Shown here: positions 34,323 to 46,161 of the stretch, one piece after another
Layout: every line of letters begins with the position of its first letter
Numbering within the stretch: the stretch's first letter is position 1
Source of the DNA: Sequoia sempervirens
Taxonomy: Eukaryota > Streptophyta > Pinopsida > Cupressales > Cupressaceae
DNA: 64,000 nt
Reading direction: 5' to 3'
NCBI GenBank assembly: GCA_007258455.2
Contig: VDFB02000003.1
Location: 45,821,889 to 45,885,888, forward strand
Notes under the pieces: generated by a model
What the model saw: only the letters and a program-made list of their open reading frames with translations
Database searches by the model: none
Told to the model about the DNA's origin: nothing
Translations under genes and position numbers: made by a program

Positions 34323-37300
34323 TGTAATGCCCCACCACATAACCTTAAAGAATGTTGCATACACAACGGAAGCGTAGCAATTTTTTTTAAAAAAAGTGTA
34401 ATATTAACATGTAATATGAATAACACTAACGCATACATTCTCTAAGATATGTGACAACACATTACATGCAAATCCCATATTACAAAACTAACTAACCACA
34501 ACATATAAATATAACTCATGAAATTTTATTACATACATCTAGAGCATTTAAATTCATTACAAAATATATAAAGTGCATAAAGGAATCATTTATTGCTTGC
34601 ATTCATTCCATAAAGTAATTACAAGCTCATTTCCAAATGAGGAAGTTAAAATAATAATGTTACAATTACATGATGCTAAATTTCCTCCTTGAGTACGAAT
34701 AAGGAGTAATACATAAACAATTATCCACTAATACAAAGTACAAAAGAGATGGAACATATTAATTGGTACATGTGAGCTCTTCAAGATCCCGCTATCACAA
34801 ACATGTAATGGGAACCCAACGGTGTAAGGTGCATGTTCCACCCAACCAAGTGGTACCCGAAGGCCCACCCCCTGTGCTAGGAGATAGTAAAAAGGTTTCC
34901 TAGGCATAACCTACAACCTCTAGACATAAGCAAACTCAAGATTAAACTATACAAGTACAAAACATAACATAATGGTTACATTGCTTCCAGAGTAAAATAA
35001 TCAAATTAATCAATTTCACAAAATATATTGTTGTTGTAGGGGAAGTGTCACACATAATTTGCTATGGGCTACCCTGGTGTAACCTTCCTAGGCTACTAGA
35101 CCCCCATCCTGGGTTACCCTGGCTTCCTCTACCAACCGTCGAACCCCCATACAAACTATACTTCTCATCTCACTTCAAGCCTAAAAAAGCGCTTGAGCCA
35201 TGAGAGAACATTCATTATCTTTATTATTATGAAAATTACCCATTTATTAATTCTTTTTAAGTTATCACTTCATTAAACCCTCTGTGAGTTACCCTAGCGC
35301 CCCTTTGTGTGTCGAACCCTCGACTAAGAGCCAATCCCCTACCAACAACACAAGAATCAAAACTACAACCAAGGGAAAATACAGTGCATAAAACGGATAT
35401 TAGTCCCTATCCAAAATATAAAATGCAACATATCCCCATTCATAGTAACAGGGTATTTAAACTAAATCACACATCCCATGCACTACCCAAGGTAAATCAA
35501 AGGGTTGAACCAACACATATAACAACCCCCTCATAAAGTTACATTATCTGGAAGACTTATATAATCATAACAAACCCACTTACCCATTGACGTGAACAGA
35601 AGTAAACACAACTTAACAAACAAATTCATGCAGTAAACGAACCTATCATTAGGATTTCCTAAATCCAATAAAACAATAATACATTGTTTAAAATAAACCA
35701 ACCTAATATAATTTTATTTAAAAACAATAAGAAATTAAATTCAAATGTTTAATTTAATTTATCAATTACATATAAAAGAAAATTCGATTTCCCTTTTTAA
35801 ATCATTCATTTAAAAATATTCACATGTGCACTTAAAGCGTCTTAATAAAAAAAAATATTTGTTTAAATATATGTATAATTATATTGTATAAATACAATAA
35901 TTATACATATATATAAATATAATATTTATTTATTTAAAAATAAATTACTATTCCCAATAATCAAAATATATTTAATTATACATATGTAATATATATAATA
36001 CACATTATAAATAATATATATTATATATAATATATATATATAGAAAAAATTATATAAAATAAAAGTCAAAATTCTCATAAGACTAGGCGGACGAATAAGG
36101 TAACACAGGTTTGAAGCCATTTAATGGTTGGGGTTGCCTTAGCAGCCAACCCCAATGTGGAGTGCGTTGTTGTGGAAGGCAGCGCTAGGCGGTGCCTCCA
36201 CAACCATCGCCTCCCATATTGGGGGCAGCTGTGGGGGTAGCCCCCCTAGCTCCTCCTTAAATAATTTTCCCTTGTTTTTTTAAAATTCGTCGTACGACAT
36301 CGCTTCTATAGTCTAGGTTTTTTTCTTTAAGATAAAATTTCTACAGAGAATTTTCACAATCACAGTTGCATATTTTATATAAATATGTATATGTATATAT
36401 TCTTTAATATTTACATATATATATAAACATATAACTCAAAATGATTGTCGAAGAAGAGTAAATTTTAAACAAAAGTTTTCTATAGGAGAATATTTCCAAT
36501 TTCACCAGAGGATTTCAATTTCAATACCAGAGGATTTTCTAAATCTTTTAATGTTTTACTCTTTGAGTTTTTTATTGTTTTAAAAACAAATTTTAACAGA
36601 GGCTCTCTGATTTCACTATAAAATTTTCTACAAAAGCACTTAAATATTCACGATAAATTTTCAAACACAGAAGCCTTACAAATTTACAAAATATTTTAAA
36701 TGCTTTACACAAATTATAAATTCTTCTTTTGTACAAGTAGTTTTTCAATTTGTAAAATAAAACAAAGCTTTTGCAGAAACACAAAATCTTCTTACACAGG
36801 CAATCTTTCCAAATTAACAAATAAATAAAACAATTAAAGAAGAAGCTTGAAGAAATGAAATTTGAAGCAGAACCTCACATTCAGAATTCAATTTCCAAAG
36901 CCTTTTCCAAAATCACCATTTCCAGAAAGATGCAAACAATACAAAGCCAAAAAAATTTCTGAGAACCTTTTTCAATTTTCAATAACCCATTTCTAAAAAT
37001 ATCCCTCTTTCCATTCTCGTGAAGTAACCTCTTACCTCTTTCAGTTAATGTCAATTATTCTCTTCGAGAAATCATTCTCAATCAAATCTCTTAATTAATT
37101 TCCTCAACACTTGTCAAAATTAAAATATTTTTCTCAACAACACACAAATATTTCCTCTAAAGCATTTAGAGTCATTTTGGATTTTAATAACTCAAACCAC
37201 ATTTTAATCTCTAAATAAATTTAATCAATTAATTTATTTACTTAATCAAATAAATTTAATCTCAAGGATTAAGTTACTTTACCAAATAAATTAAATTTAA

Positions 37301-37995
37301 TTAATTAAATAAAATAAAAGCTTTTAACAACATTAATCTAAAATAAATAAATAATCATTTAAAACATTTTAATCATTAATTTTCCACAAAGCAAACCTTG
37401 CAAGATAAATAAACATTAAAGCAAATATGGACAACATGACAACATGACATACCAAACTTGGACTAACGACACACTGTGACTAGGATTGTGGTTTGACAAG
37501 GGAACCCCGTTACTATCTCTCAATCAATAATACTGTTGGGAAATGGACACGCTCAGACCTGTGAAGCCAGGTGGAGACGATGTCATGTACCTGCAATCCT
37601 GCAATCAAGACGAATGTTGTACATGTAAGCAAATCATAATAGTCACATTGTGAAGAGAAATCGTGGAATCACAAGGTGCTCGCAAGTGAGTGATGTAATC
37701 CCATCCCCTTCACCAATACAATCACATCAGGACTGACAAAATTAAAATATCAATTATTCAACAGAAGAGCATATATCAATATGAACTCAAATAAACAACT
37801 ATGCTAATCAAAAAGAATGACATAAAACAATAAGCATCTACATAGTGTATCATCTCATCAAACTATAATACGATCATTGCTTCAATGTCAACGATCATAA
37901 AACAATCACATAGTATCAAGGTCTATCAAGGTAAATGTACTATCAAAAAGCATAAGAAAATCATAACTAATAGCAGCAACTGGAGGGGCACTACA
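34323..37995. mobile_element. Solo LTR (3673 bp) inside the LINE ORF
   Basis: It begins TGTAATGCCCC and ends GGGGCACTACA, near-perfect inverted ends of TG...CA type, with a perfect 5-bp AGAAG duplication. There is no internal domain or second LTR, hence solo LTR. The interior is AT-rich, including (AT)n around 35990-36045 and 'atatat' near 36400. Orientation is not clear. The frames at 35309, 35926 and 36593 lie in this LTR and are not genes. Confidence 0.8.
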
Positions 37996-38590
37996 AGAAG
38001 CATCACTCGAAATCTTCTCCTTGCCCTTAATAGTAGGGGCAGGGAAAAGAGCTTTAACATGCTCCATGATTAAAAGAATGAGACCCTCATGGAGGACCAA
38101 AGCCCTCCTATTTTTTAAATGAGCATAAACAGAAACCTTCATGGAAGAAAACAGAAAAAATGGAAAGGAAATAAACATCCCATGCCTGAAATGGTTTAAA
38201 AGAGTAAAATGGTGACCAAGGATTGCAGTGAACCTACCTTCCAAAGTCACATATAGCATTATCACCTTCGCAATATTCGCCCATACCTTCTTGAGGGACT
38301 TGCACTCATAGCCCCAACTTTTCATCTTAACAAGTTTTTTATGTCTGTCGTCTTTGAAGAATTGGGTCATTGCTTCCTCATTGCTCTTCTTGTCCTTATA
38401 AAACTTACAGCCAACCATCGTCAACCTAGTCATAGTAGCTATCAGCTCCTCATTGATATCAACTACCAGGCCCTTTATTTGGAGCTTACAGTTATGCCAA
38501 CAAGAAACAAATTCCATAGAGGCATTTGGGTCATGCCCATGCAATTTTTCTAAAAACGGCATATAATTCCCATGATGGAGAATCCTCCAT
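37996..38590 (-). pseudogene. LINE-borne extra ORF, N-terminal part
   Basis: The likely start is an ATG at 38590; a one-base frameshift about ten codons later moves into the main frame (HGHDPNASMEF...). The core has YECKSLKKVW, a LEGRFTAILGHHF block, LLNHFRHGMFISFPFFL and LHEGLILLIMEHV. This is a type of protein I associate with plant transposon-borne hypothetical proteins, from memory and without a firm family name. It continues in 33179-34322, giving about 580 codons in all. It lies about 195 bp downstream of the LINE RNase H stop, within the same 16-bp duplication. Confidence 0.6.
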
Positions 38591-38785
38591 AGCTTCTTCT
38601 TCTTCCTCAGGCTCGCACAAGAGTGCAGCTCAATTCTGCTTCTGTCACCACCTATATCCTCAAAGACCAGAAGAAGAAAACCCTTGCAATAATCACTTGA
38701 CTAAAAGCCAACAAACCAAACAAAACCCACAAAGCGTGTGAGTCAGAAAATGGTACTAAAGATTAAATGACGACATCGCATCAAC

Positions 38786-39176
38786 TCAACCAATGCCATC
38801 ATTTCTCATTAAGATCCTGGCTTTCTCGGGAAGGAGAGAACCCTCCTCCCATGCATGATACTCATTTAACCTGACAGCCTCATTGGCAAAAAAGTCTGCC
38901 AATGAATTACCTTCTTAGAAAATGTGAGAAACGCGAGTTTCTTCACAATAACTTAACATGATTATTATATATTTTATTAATTGATCCACATTCCAACTAG
39001 GCTTATGAGTGCCACATAGATAATTGATGATATTTAAAGAATCGCCTTCTTCCCATATTTTAGAGTAACCCCTGTTAACTACATATTTTATGCTTCTAAA
39101 CGCAGCCTCAACCTCAGCATAGTGATTTGTCTAATTTCCCAACAGGAGTGCCACCGTGCCTAAGAACCTGCCATCC
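38786..39176 (-). pseudogene. LINE RNase H domain (C-terminal end of ORF2)
   Basis: The minus strand shows HYAEVEAAFRSI (Glu), WEEGDSLNIINYL (Asp), SHIF..EGNSLADFFANEA (Asp) and an end at a TGA at 38786. These are the motifs of the RNase H domain that closes the polyprotein of many plant L1-type elements. One TAG and one TAA interrupt it. Reverse transcriptase and endonuclease are missing because of 5' truncation at 39176. Confidence 0.75.
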
Positions 39177-39192
39177 TTAGATGTTATATGTT

Positions 39193-40838
39193 ATATATTA
39201 TATAATATATATATTATAATATAGTGTTGAAATTAATTTATTGCATGATAATTTAATATATTAATATAATATTTTAAAAATAATTTAATAATCTAATATA
39301 TTAAAAATATATTAATTTGTTATTAGATTATTCTTCATATATTATATAATATTTTTTTAATTATATTTGAAGAAGTAAATAAATGTTTAGAATGAACAAT
39401 ATTTTTGTTTGATTTGTATAAAGGAAAGATAAAATAAAAAGTAATTAATCTAGATTTAAGGAAAACATCTTTTGAAAAGTTGAATTTTTTTCTAGAAATC
39501 CCTATTTTGTGTTTTGTAACAATTAACCCAATTACTAGCCATGTCTGATATTTCCCTTGCAAATAATCTCAAGTCCCCAAAATTAGCGAGTAATTAAAGT
39601 GGTGGAAAAACTCCCTATAAAACTACAAAAAAATTGATTTTTGTCTACCATTCCAAAAAATCTACCCGCTTATTTTAGACTAATAAATAAACAACCTTTA
39701 AAAAGTTAAAAAAAATTCTGAAAAATTAGTTAAATATTTTTTTGAAAAAATTTATGGTTAGCATTCATTAAAATCCTTATCGCTCAAATTTTTTTAGCCA
39801 ATAAAATTGAGGAAAAATAATTTTTAGAATTTGAAAAATTAAAAATCATGCATTTAACTTTAAGAAAATTAAAAGATAATGTATTAAAATTAAAATATAA
39901 TGTATGAAAAAGAAAATAATGAATTTTGATTGCCTGCAAGCAAAACATTTAATCACCAGTTAAGATCCAGGCCTTGCCTATAATTCCATGGTGGGAACTA
40001 ATAATTATATGATTTATATATTATAAAAAAATATTTTTATGAACCATCCATGATTATTTATAATAAATTTTTGGTCTTTAGGATTATTTGGGGAGGATGA
40101 TTATTAATAACAATTATTAGAGTCATGCAAGACAAATGTTTTGTTTTCCTTACTCTCTTTCAACAATTATTTTATGGAATCCAATATCACAATATTTGCA
40201 CTAAATATACTTTCTTTTGTTTTTAAGTAACGAAGATGGTGGAAAGTCCAAGTTTTTGATGAATGATCACAACACAGAGTTGTGGATAGTTTTTCTTTCC
40301 AATTATTATAAATGCTAAAAAAATTGAATTATGTTAGGAGACTTTGATTACATGCTCTAAGTTTAGTTAGGATAATTAAATGAAATGTTTACAATTAACT
40401 ATAAATTAATTTAGATTAATAATTATGAGTTGTGAGTATGGATAATTATGTAAACGGGATAGGGGTATTTAGTTTAATAATTGAAGATGTGTAATTTTGA
40501 TGAATATTTTTAAAGTGATCATCATTAGACTGGTAAATGATGCTTCTCTATCTATTCATATTTTGTGTAAAGCATTTACTTTGTCTAGGTCAAGATTGTG
40601 CCTCTAGGTCCTTTCGTATCTAAAAATTTGTCCTTCTCTAAAAGTCTACTAAAATATATCTTGTATCTCTATGAAACATGGTTTGTTAATGTAATTTAAA
40701 GAGTCGCCATTATGTTAAGAAAATTGTATTACAATTATATTTATAGGTGTAGTCCATCTCAAGCAAGATGTCTTCCATATTTGCATACTAATTTATTCAA
40801 TATTTTTCTTCATTCATTTATAGTGATTTTTTAGTAAC
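39193..40838. other. AT-rich interval; probably includes an LTR ending at 40839
   Basis: Low-complexity A/T sequence with no recognised coding frame. The right end precedes a primer-binding site, so an LTR is likely but its start is not located. Confidence 0.4.
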
Positions 40839-40843
40839 ACAAG

Positions 40844-40855
40844 TGGTATTAGAGC
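40844..40855 (+). promoter_or_regulatory. Primer-binding site TGGTATTAGAGC (tRNA-Met type)
   Basis: It differs at one base from TGGTATCAGAGC, the site complementary to initiator tRNA-Met used by many plant LTR elements. It follows a GTAACA LTR-like end at 40839. Confidence 0.6.
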
Positions 40856-40915
40856 TTTTAGTAGTTGTTGTCTTTTAATCTAAGGGGTGCATACTTGAGA
40901 AACAACTCAAAGTTC

Positions 40916-41100
40916 ATGGCTAAGGATGAGTATAAGGATTTACTTAGATATTTTGTTAATTAGATTCAACAAGAGATTTAATCCTTAGGAAAATGACTAA
41001 GTGATTTAAATTTGGGACTAAAAATGTCTCTTCATATATTGACACACATCAATGCTTAGGTACCCATTTCTAGGGCATATTATCTTATATTTTTTAGAGT
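40916..41100 (+). pseudogene. Remnant of an LTR-element gag start
   Basis: An ATG at 40916 opens MAKDEYKDLLRYFVN and then meets a TAG and further stops. It follows the primer-binding site at normal leader distance. Too short and broken to classify. Confidence 0.35.
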
Positions 41101-41224
41101 GGATTAAAAATATCTCTTATTTTCTCACAATCCTTGGAGATTATCTCATAATAAATCACTAAACTCAGTTTGCTAACTTATAGGATTGCAAGTAATTTTA
41201 GAAATTCATTATTACAATGGCTTA

Positions 41225-41324
41225 TGTTAGAATTGTGAAAAACCACAAAACCACGAGCCACAAAATCAAACAATGAACAAAGACACCTTCCACACAAGAG
41301 ATCTACAAACAATATATGCTATAT
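41225..41324 (-). repeat. Ty1/copia LTR, left piece
   Basis: It begins TGTTAGAATTG and joins, over a 4-bp ATAT duplication, the piece at 63396-63612, which ends TCTAACA. The joined LTR is 313 bp with inverted TGTTAGA/TCTAACA ends. The break is the 22-kb DNA transposon. Confidence 0.75.
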
Positions 41325-41349
41325 GGGTAAGTGCACAAATTTGAGTCCA
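41325..41349 (+). repeat. Left terminal inverted repeat of the 22-kb transposon
   Basis: It pairs with 63371-63395 at 20 of 25 positions; the outer GGGT, the GTGCA and the inner TTGAGTCCA are identical. Confidence 0.7.
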
Positions 41350-41389
41350 TGAAATGTGGAAGTTTTTGCCTTAGCCAAAAAATTGAAAT

Positions 41390-41695
41390 CGGCATTGCAA
41401 AAACGGGATCCCGATTTTAATAAACAGGATTTCGATTTTTAAAAATCATGATCCCGCTTAGCTTCGGGATCCCGAGCCTAAATACAAAACAGGATCTCGC
41501 TTTTTAAAAATTGGGATCATGTTTCCTAAGTATCCCAAACCAACAGACAAGGAACGATATCCCAATTACTACAAAACGAGATCCCAATTTATAAAAATCG
41601 AGATCTCGTTTTGTAGAAATCGGGATCCTGTTTTCTTATTTTTTTATTTTTTTTAAATGAACAAAGTTCATTTTGCAGCAGACGGGATCCCGAGT
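41390..41695. repeat. Left subterminal palindrome cluster (GGGATCCCG / GAGATCTCG)
   Basis: Perfect palindromes lie at 41403-41412, 41465-41474 and 41683-41692 (CGGGATCCCG) and 41599-41608 (CGAGATCTCG), with many half-matches set in A/T spacers of about 20-40 bp. A matching cluster lies near the right end. Confidence 0.75.
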
Positions 41696-41929
41696 ACAGG
41701 CGACAGTGACCTCCACAAACAACTCCAAGTACCCGCCCATGCCCCTTTTTTTTGTATTTTTCCATTTCTTATTGAAATTGTGAATAAAATAAGTGAATTT
41801 AGCATTTTTTTTTAAATTTATTTCACGTTTTGACCATTTTTTTCCTATTATAGTAGAAATGAGTATTTGTAGAAATAGATCAAAAAATGCAATGAAACCT
41901 GAAGATTTTTTAATAGAAATGAAAAAATG

Positions 41930-42300
41930 AACCTTGAATTGTGTTTTACAAACAAAATTTAGCTTTTGAAACCTAAATTGTTTGATTAAACAAAAAAAAT
42001 TGAATTTGAAAACTCTAATTGAAACGAAACAAAAAAAATTACATTTCAAAACCCTAGAAATTGAAATGAAATAAAAAAAATTGCATTTAGAAACCCTAAT
42101 CAAGCTTTTTGAAACCCTGAATTCAAATCATACGAAAAAAATTGAATTTGAAAACCCTAGTTTGAACTGAAATGAAAAAATTGCATTAAAATACCTAATT
42201 GCTTAGAAATTGAAACCCTAAATTGAATTGGAACAAATTTTTTTGTTAAAACCCTAAATTGAAATCTAACAAATAATTTTGATTTTGAAAACTAGGTAAT
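41930..42300. repeat. Degenerate 'aaaccctaattgaa' repeats
   Basis: The phrase 'gaaaccctaaattgaaatgaaacaaaaa' recurs in variants every 40-60 bp. It produces a long minus-strand frame (41636-42103) of Phe/Lys-rich low-complexity protein, which I do not consider a gene. Confidence 0.6.
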
Positions 42301-43940
42301 TTCGAGCTCAAAAAAATTCATTTGCATTGCTTAAATGTTTTAAATTTTATTTGCATTGTATGGAGAAAATGATATGTTAAACTTTAGTTTCAATGTTAAA
42401 TTATAATTAGATTAGAAAATAATATGTTAAAGAATAGTTAAAATTCATAAAGTTTATCAATGTTTGTTTGCAAATTTATTTTGCAAATTCGTAAATCCAA
42501 GCACGTACAATTGATTCCAATTGGCACTAACTTGCAAGTCTAAATTATTCCAAGGGCCACCCAAACTTGACCCTAAGTTTTCTAAACCCTAAACCCTGAA
42601 CTGTAAAATCTAAACCCTCAACACTAAGCATTTGAATTTTGTCTTAGGACCTTAAAATGAAATTTGGCTGCCTTAAAAAACCCTCTATTATCACCATCCA
42701 GTAGAGCTTTTTGTAATGTTTTCACTTATTTGAACACATAATATAAAACCTTTTGGTTTCTACAAGTTTATGAAAAGTGGATGATCACACTCTATGACAC
42801 TTAGACATGATCAATAGGGATCTACATCATTGGAAGAAAACTTTATTCTATTATATCCACAAGATAGGAGAGCGTGAGTGAGAGTGCTATGGGTAAAGTT
42901 TCTTTCACTGGACATACCTAAAATTATGTAGGTTCAATGTCACGAATGGGTCTATTTGGTAGATTTATGAAAAGTATTATGAATATCTAGAATACCATAA
43001 AAGTATAATTATAGTAATTCCAATTGGAAACACTTGGGTATATATCATATGAAATTTAAATAGTAAGGTGTCTATTATATAGGAGAGTTGATAATACATG
43101 GAAAGAGGTTTGTATGGGAATATATGTATTAAGAAACACATACCATGACCTCTATAGGATTTTAAAGATGTGATCCTAGATAATAATCCACCCATCCTCA
43201 AGCATAATGGATTCTTTAGAAATTAAGGGAGATTCAATAACCATAAAATTACCTATATTTTGATACTATATAGATTTATGTGGGAGGATAGAAATGCATC
43301 AATAAGGAGACCAAGATGGAACCATTTAACACCTAAGGTACACCTATTACATGGGAAAGGGAGGAGGTACATGATGATAGGTTGGAGGAACTAGGCTATT
43401 ATTACAATAGAGAGAGGAGGAGGATTCATATTATGCTCCTATAAATAAGAGGTCAATTTAGAAGATTAAAAGAAATCTAATAACAAAGGAAATAATTCTA
43501 TAGAGGGAGTGAGTGGGATTGTTGGAAATATACAAGGAGAGAGGTGAAGGTCCCAACACCTACATAGAGTCCTACACAAAATACACCAATCTAGGCACTT
43601 CCTAGAAGGATCAAGATCCATGTGAGTAGCCTCTTTTTATTTTTGTATCTTCTACATATGTATATTTATTCCTTTATTATGTGATTAAAATTGTGTATGA
43701 TATAACTTATTAATAAGTGATTACAAGTATAATTATTAAAATATTTCATATTTATTTTGATATCCTCTAATGTAGGAGGAAATTTTTACTTGTTTTGATA
43801 GATGTATGTTATTTTTGTGATATGTATAGATTGATTCATTTTTAACATGATACTTTTTTTATTAGAGGGGTAAACACTTTTGACCCAGAGCTAGATGGAA
43901 CCAATGAGGTCACATATGACTAAATTTGGACCTCACTAGA
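42301..43940. other. Non-coding interior of the transposon
   Basis: It holds a telomere-like patch (CCCTAAACCCTGAA, about 42575-42620) and otherwise unassigned sequence. No domain-bearing frame is seen. Confidence 0.4.
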
Positions 43941-44219
43941 CATCTAGATCCCCTTAAGCCATCCTATCACCCTAAATCATAAATCGATTTCATAAGGGGT
44001 CTCACTATGACATTTCTTAAGGGGATCAAAGAAGTTCTTAAAATTTGGTGAAGTTTCCCAAGGCAACCAAATTTAACAATAATAAGATCGTGCAAGATTA
44101 TAATATGAATGAGATTTCATGATCTAGGTTGGTCAATTGAAACAAGAGTAGATCTCAATCAACTATTCCACAAGAAAATGTTCTTCACTAACTTGCAAGT
44201 TCATTATATTCCAAGGGGC

Positions 44220-44800
44220 ACCAAAAATTCACCCTAAGTTCTGTAAACCCTAAACCCTGAACTCTAAAATCTAAACCCTAAACACTAAACCATTCATTTT
44301 GTCCTACCTAACCTTAAAGTGAAATTTGGTTGCCTTAGGAAAATCCACCAAATTTCATTCCCTTATGCCATGTAATTTTGTCATAGGATCTTACTACATA
44401 GATCCCCTTAAGTTATCCTATTACCCTAAACCCTAAACTCTAAACCCTAAACCTAAACCCTAAACCCATCATTTTTTCTTAGGCTTTTAATGAAATTTGG
44501 TTGTCTTAGGCAACTCCACCAAATTTCATTCCCTTATGCCATGTAATTTTGTCCTAGGATCTTATTACATGTAGATCCCCTTAAGCTATCCTATTACCCT
44601 AAACCCTAAACTCTAAAGTCTAAACCCTAAACCCTAAAACCATCATTTTTCTTTAAAGGCTCTTAATGAAATCTGGTTGCCTTGGGCAACTTCACCAAAT
44701 TTTATTCACTTGAGCCATGTCATTTTCTCCTAGGACCTCACTAGACATAGATCCCCTTAAGCCATCTTGTCACCCTAAATCATAATTTGATTTCTTAAGG
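44220..44800. repeat. ~175-bp tandem repeat containing telomere-like CCCTAAA motifs
   Basis: AGATCCCCTTAAG recurs at 44400, 44573 and 44749 (periods 173 and 176), with an outlying copy at 43946. Each full unit carries a run of CCCTAAA/CTCTAAA and the phrase 'caaatttcattcccttatgccatg'. Confidence 0.8.
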
Positions 44801-45077
44801 GGTCCCAATATGACATTTCTTAAGGGGATCAAAGAAGTTCTTAAAATTTGGTGTTCAAAGTTGCCCAAGGCAACCAAATTTAACAATAATAAGATCATGC
44901 AAGATTATAATATTAATAGTTAATTATGTTTTCATTCAAGTAACATGTGCCTTAGACATAAATGAGGCTTACATATTTTATCATTCGTATTCAATTATTT
45001 AAGGCCATTTTTATTGAATGGTTTAAAGGTATTTCCTAAACATGTATCTTACATCTTGAAATTACAAATCTAATGCA

Positions 45078-45450
45078 GGTTCACTCATATCTTAAAGATC
45101 ACATTGATCCATTCAATAATATTCGCAATCCACCTCTGTGCCATCCATCTCCACCACCTTCACCTCCACATCCACCCACTCCACCTCATAACCCCCCACC
45201 TCCACCACCTAAAATAGATGAACATGATCGTTTGCAAGCAAAAATCAATGCCAGTGTTAGAACCATCCAAGATCAAATCAACATTATTCAAAATGAAGAA
45301 TGTGTCGTACCTCCTGTGAGGATATTTGCATCTAGGATGCAAACCCTTGTTGATGCTGTCAGGGCTATGCATGGGATCTTAGATGAGCGTCAACAATGGC
45401 TAGAGGAGAGGAGAACTTCTGATTCTAAAAAGGAAAACACAAAGAAATGA
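45078..45450 (+). pseudogene. Duplicated first coding exon of the plus-strand transposon gene
   Basis: It follows an acceptor-like TCTAATGCAG. The frame encodes a proline-rich stretch (PPSPPHPPTPP type), then a charged segment with DRLQAKINASVRTIQDQI and VPPVRIFASRMQTLVDAV. This is clearly homologous to the start of the exon at 46162 (DKVRLQACINDQVASLQNQI, PPHVRCFASTMQNVVDAI). It ends at its own TGA at 45448 and lacks the later part. The copies lie about 1.1 kb apart in the same direction, so this is a local duplication. Confidence 0.6.
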
Positions 45451-45739
45451 AGAGATGCAATAGAGAGCCACAATAGTTTCTAAATTAAGACAATGATCTT
45501 AAATAGTTATGAATTTATGAATTTGGTGAACAATGGATATTTTGTGTGACGAGTTTATAAATTTGGTTGGATGGATATTTTTAGTGACATGAATTTACGA
45601 TTTTGGTTCTAGATGGATATTTTTAGTGACATGGATTTATGAATTTGGTGGAATTTATGAACTTATAATGAACAATATATAATAGTATATATTTTATGAC
45701 TATCTACTAGATCATGATTTCTCCTGCTGAAAAATTGTA

Positions 45740-45740
<1 letters not shown>

Positions 45741-45790
<50 letters not shown>
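45741..45790. repeat. (TA)n(TG)n microsatellite
   Basis: Alternating TATATA followed by TGTGTG, about 50 bp. Confidence 0.9.
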
Positions 45791-45792
<2 letters not shown>

Positions 45793-46161
45793 CATAAAAT
45801 GAGCTTTTGTGAATGTTTCAAGTTTATTGTTTAGTATGTACATGCATGTATTAAAAATTTGCATATATAGTTCTTAAATTTTAAAATTTGTATGTATGTA
45901 CATAGTTTAGTTTAATGATTTGTACGCATGCAAATTATGCATCATATTTTTTTATTTTAAATGTATGTACATGTTAAATTTTGAATTTTGTATGGACATG
46001 CTCAAGTTCAATCAATGTATATATATGTGCATTTCAATTAAATATATGATCTTAATATATATGTATGCTCATCCTATTTCAATTAAATATATGATCTTAA
46101 TATATGTATGCACATCCTATTTTGTATGATTTAATGCAGGTTCACATTTATATCTCATATC

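Larger units (their letters stand above)
32921..39176 (-). mobile_element. 5'-truncated LINE carrying an extra downstream ORF
   Basis: It is flanked by a perfect 16-bp direct repeat. On the minus strand it begins inside the C-terminal RNase H of a plant LINE polyprotein, then an intergenic stretch of about 195 bp, a second ORF (38590 to 33179) and a 3' untranslated region that ends at 32921 without a clear poly(A). Without the 3.67-kb LTR inserted at 34323 it is about 2.58 kb. 5' truncation is usual for LINEs. What is unusual is the additional ORF after RNase H. Confidence 0.65.

Noticed and set aside
35880..36060. Frame 35926-36120 as a membrane protein gene
   Set aside because: It is a translation of (AT)n-rich sequence inside a solo LTR.
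41636..42103. 155-codon minus-strand frame as a gene
   Set aside because: It is low-complexity Phe/Lys/Ile protein generated by degenerate 'aaaccctaattgaa' repeats.
42575..44640. A chromosome end or telomere
   Set aside because: The CCCTAAA tracts are short, degenerate and interspersed within a 175-bp tandem repeat inside a transposon.
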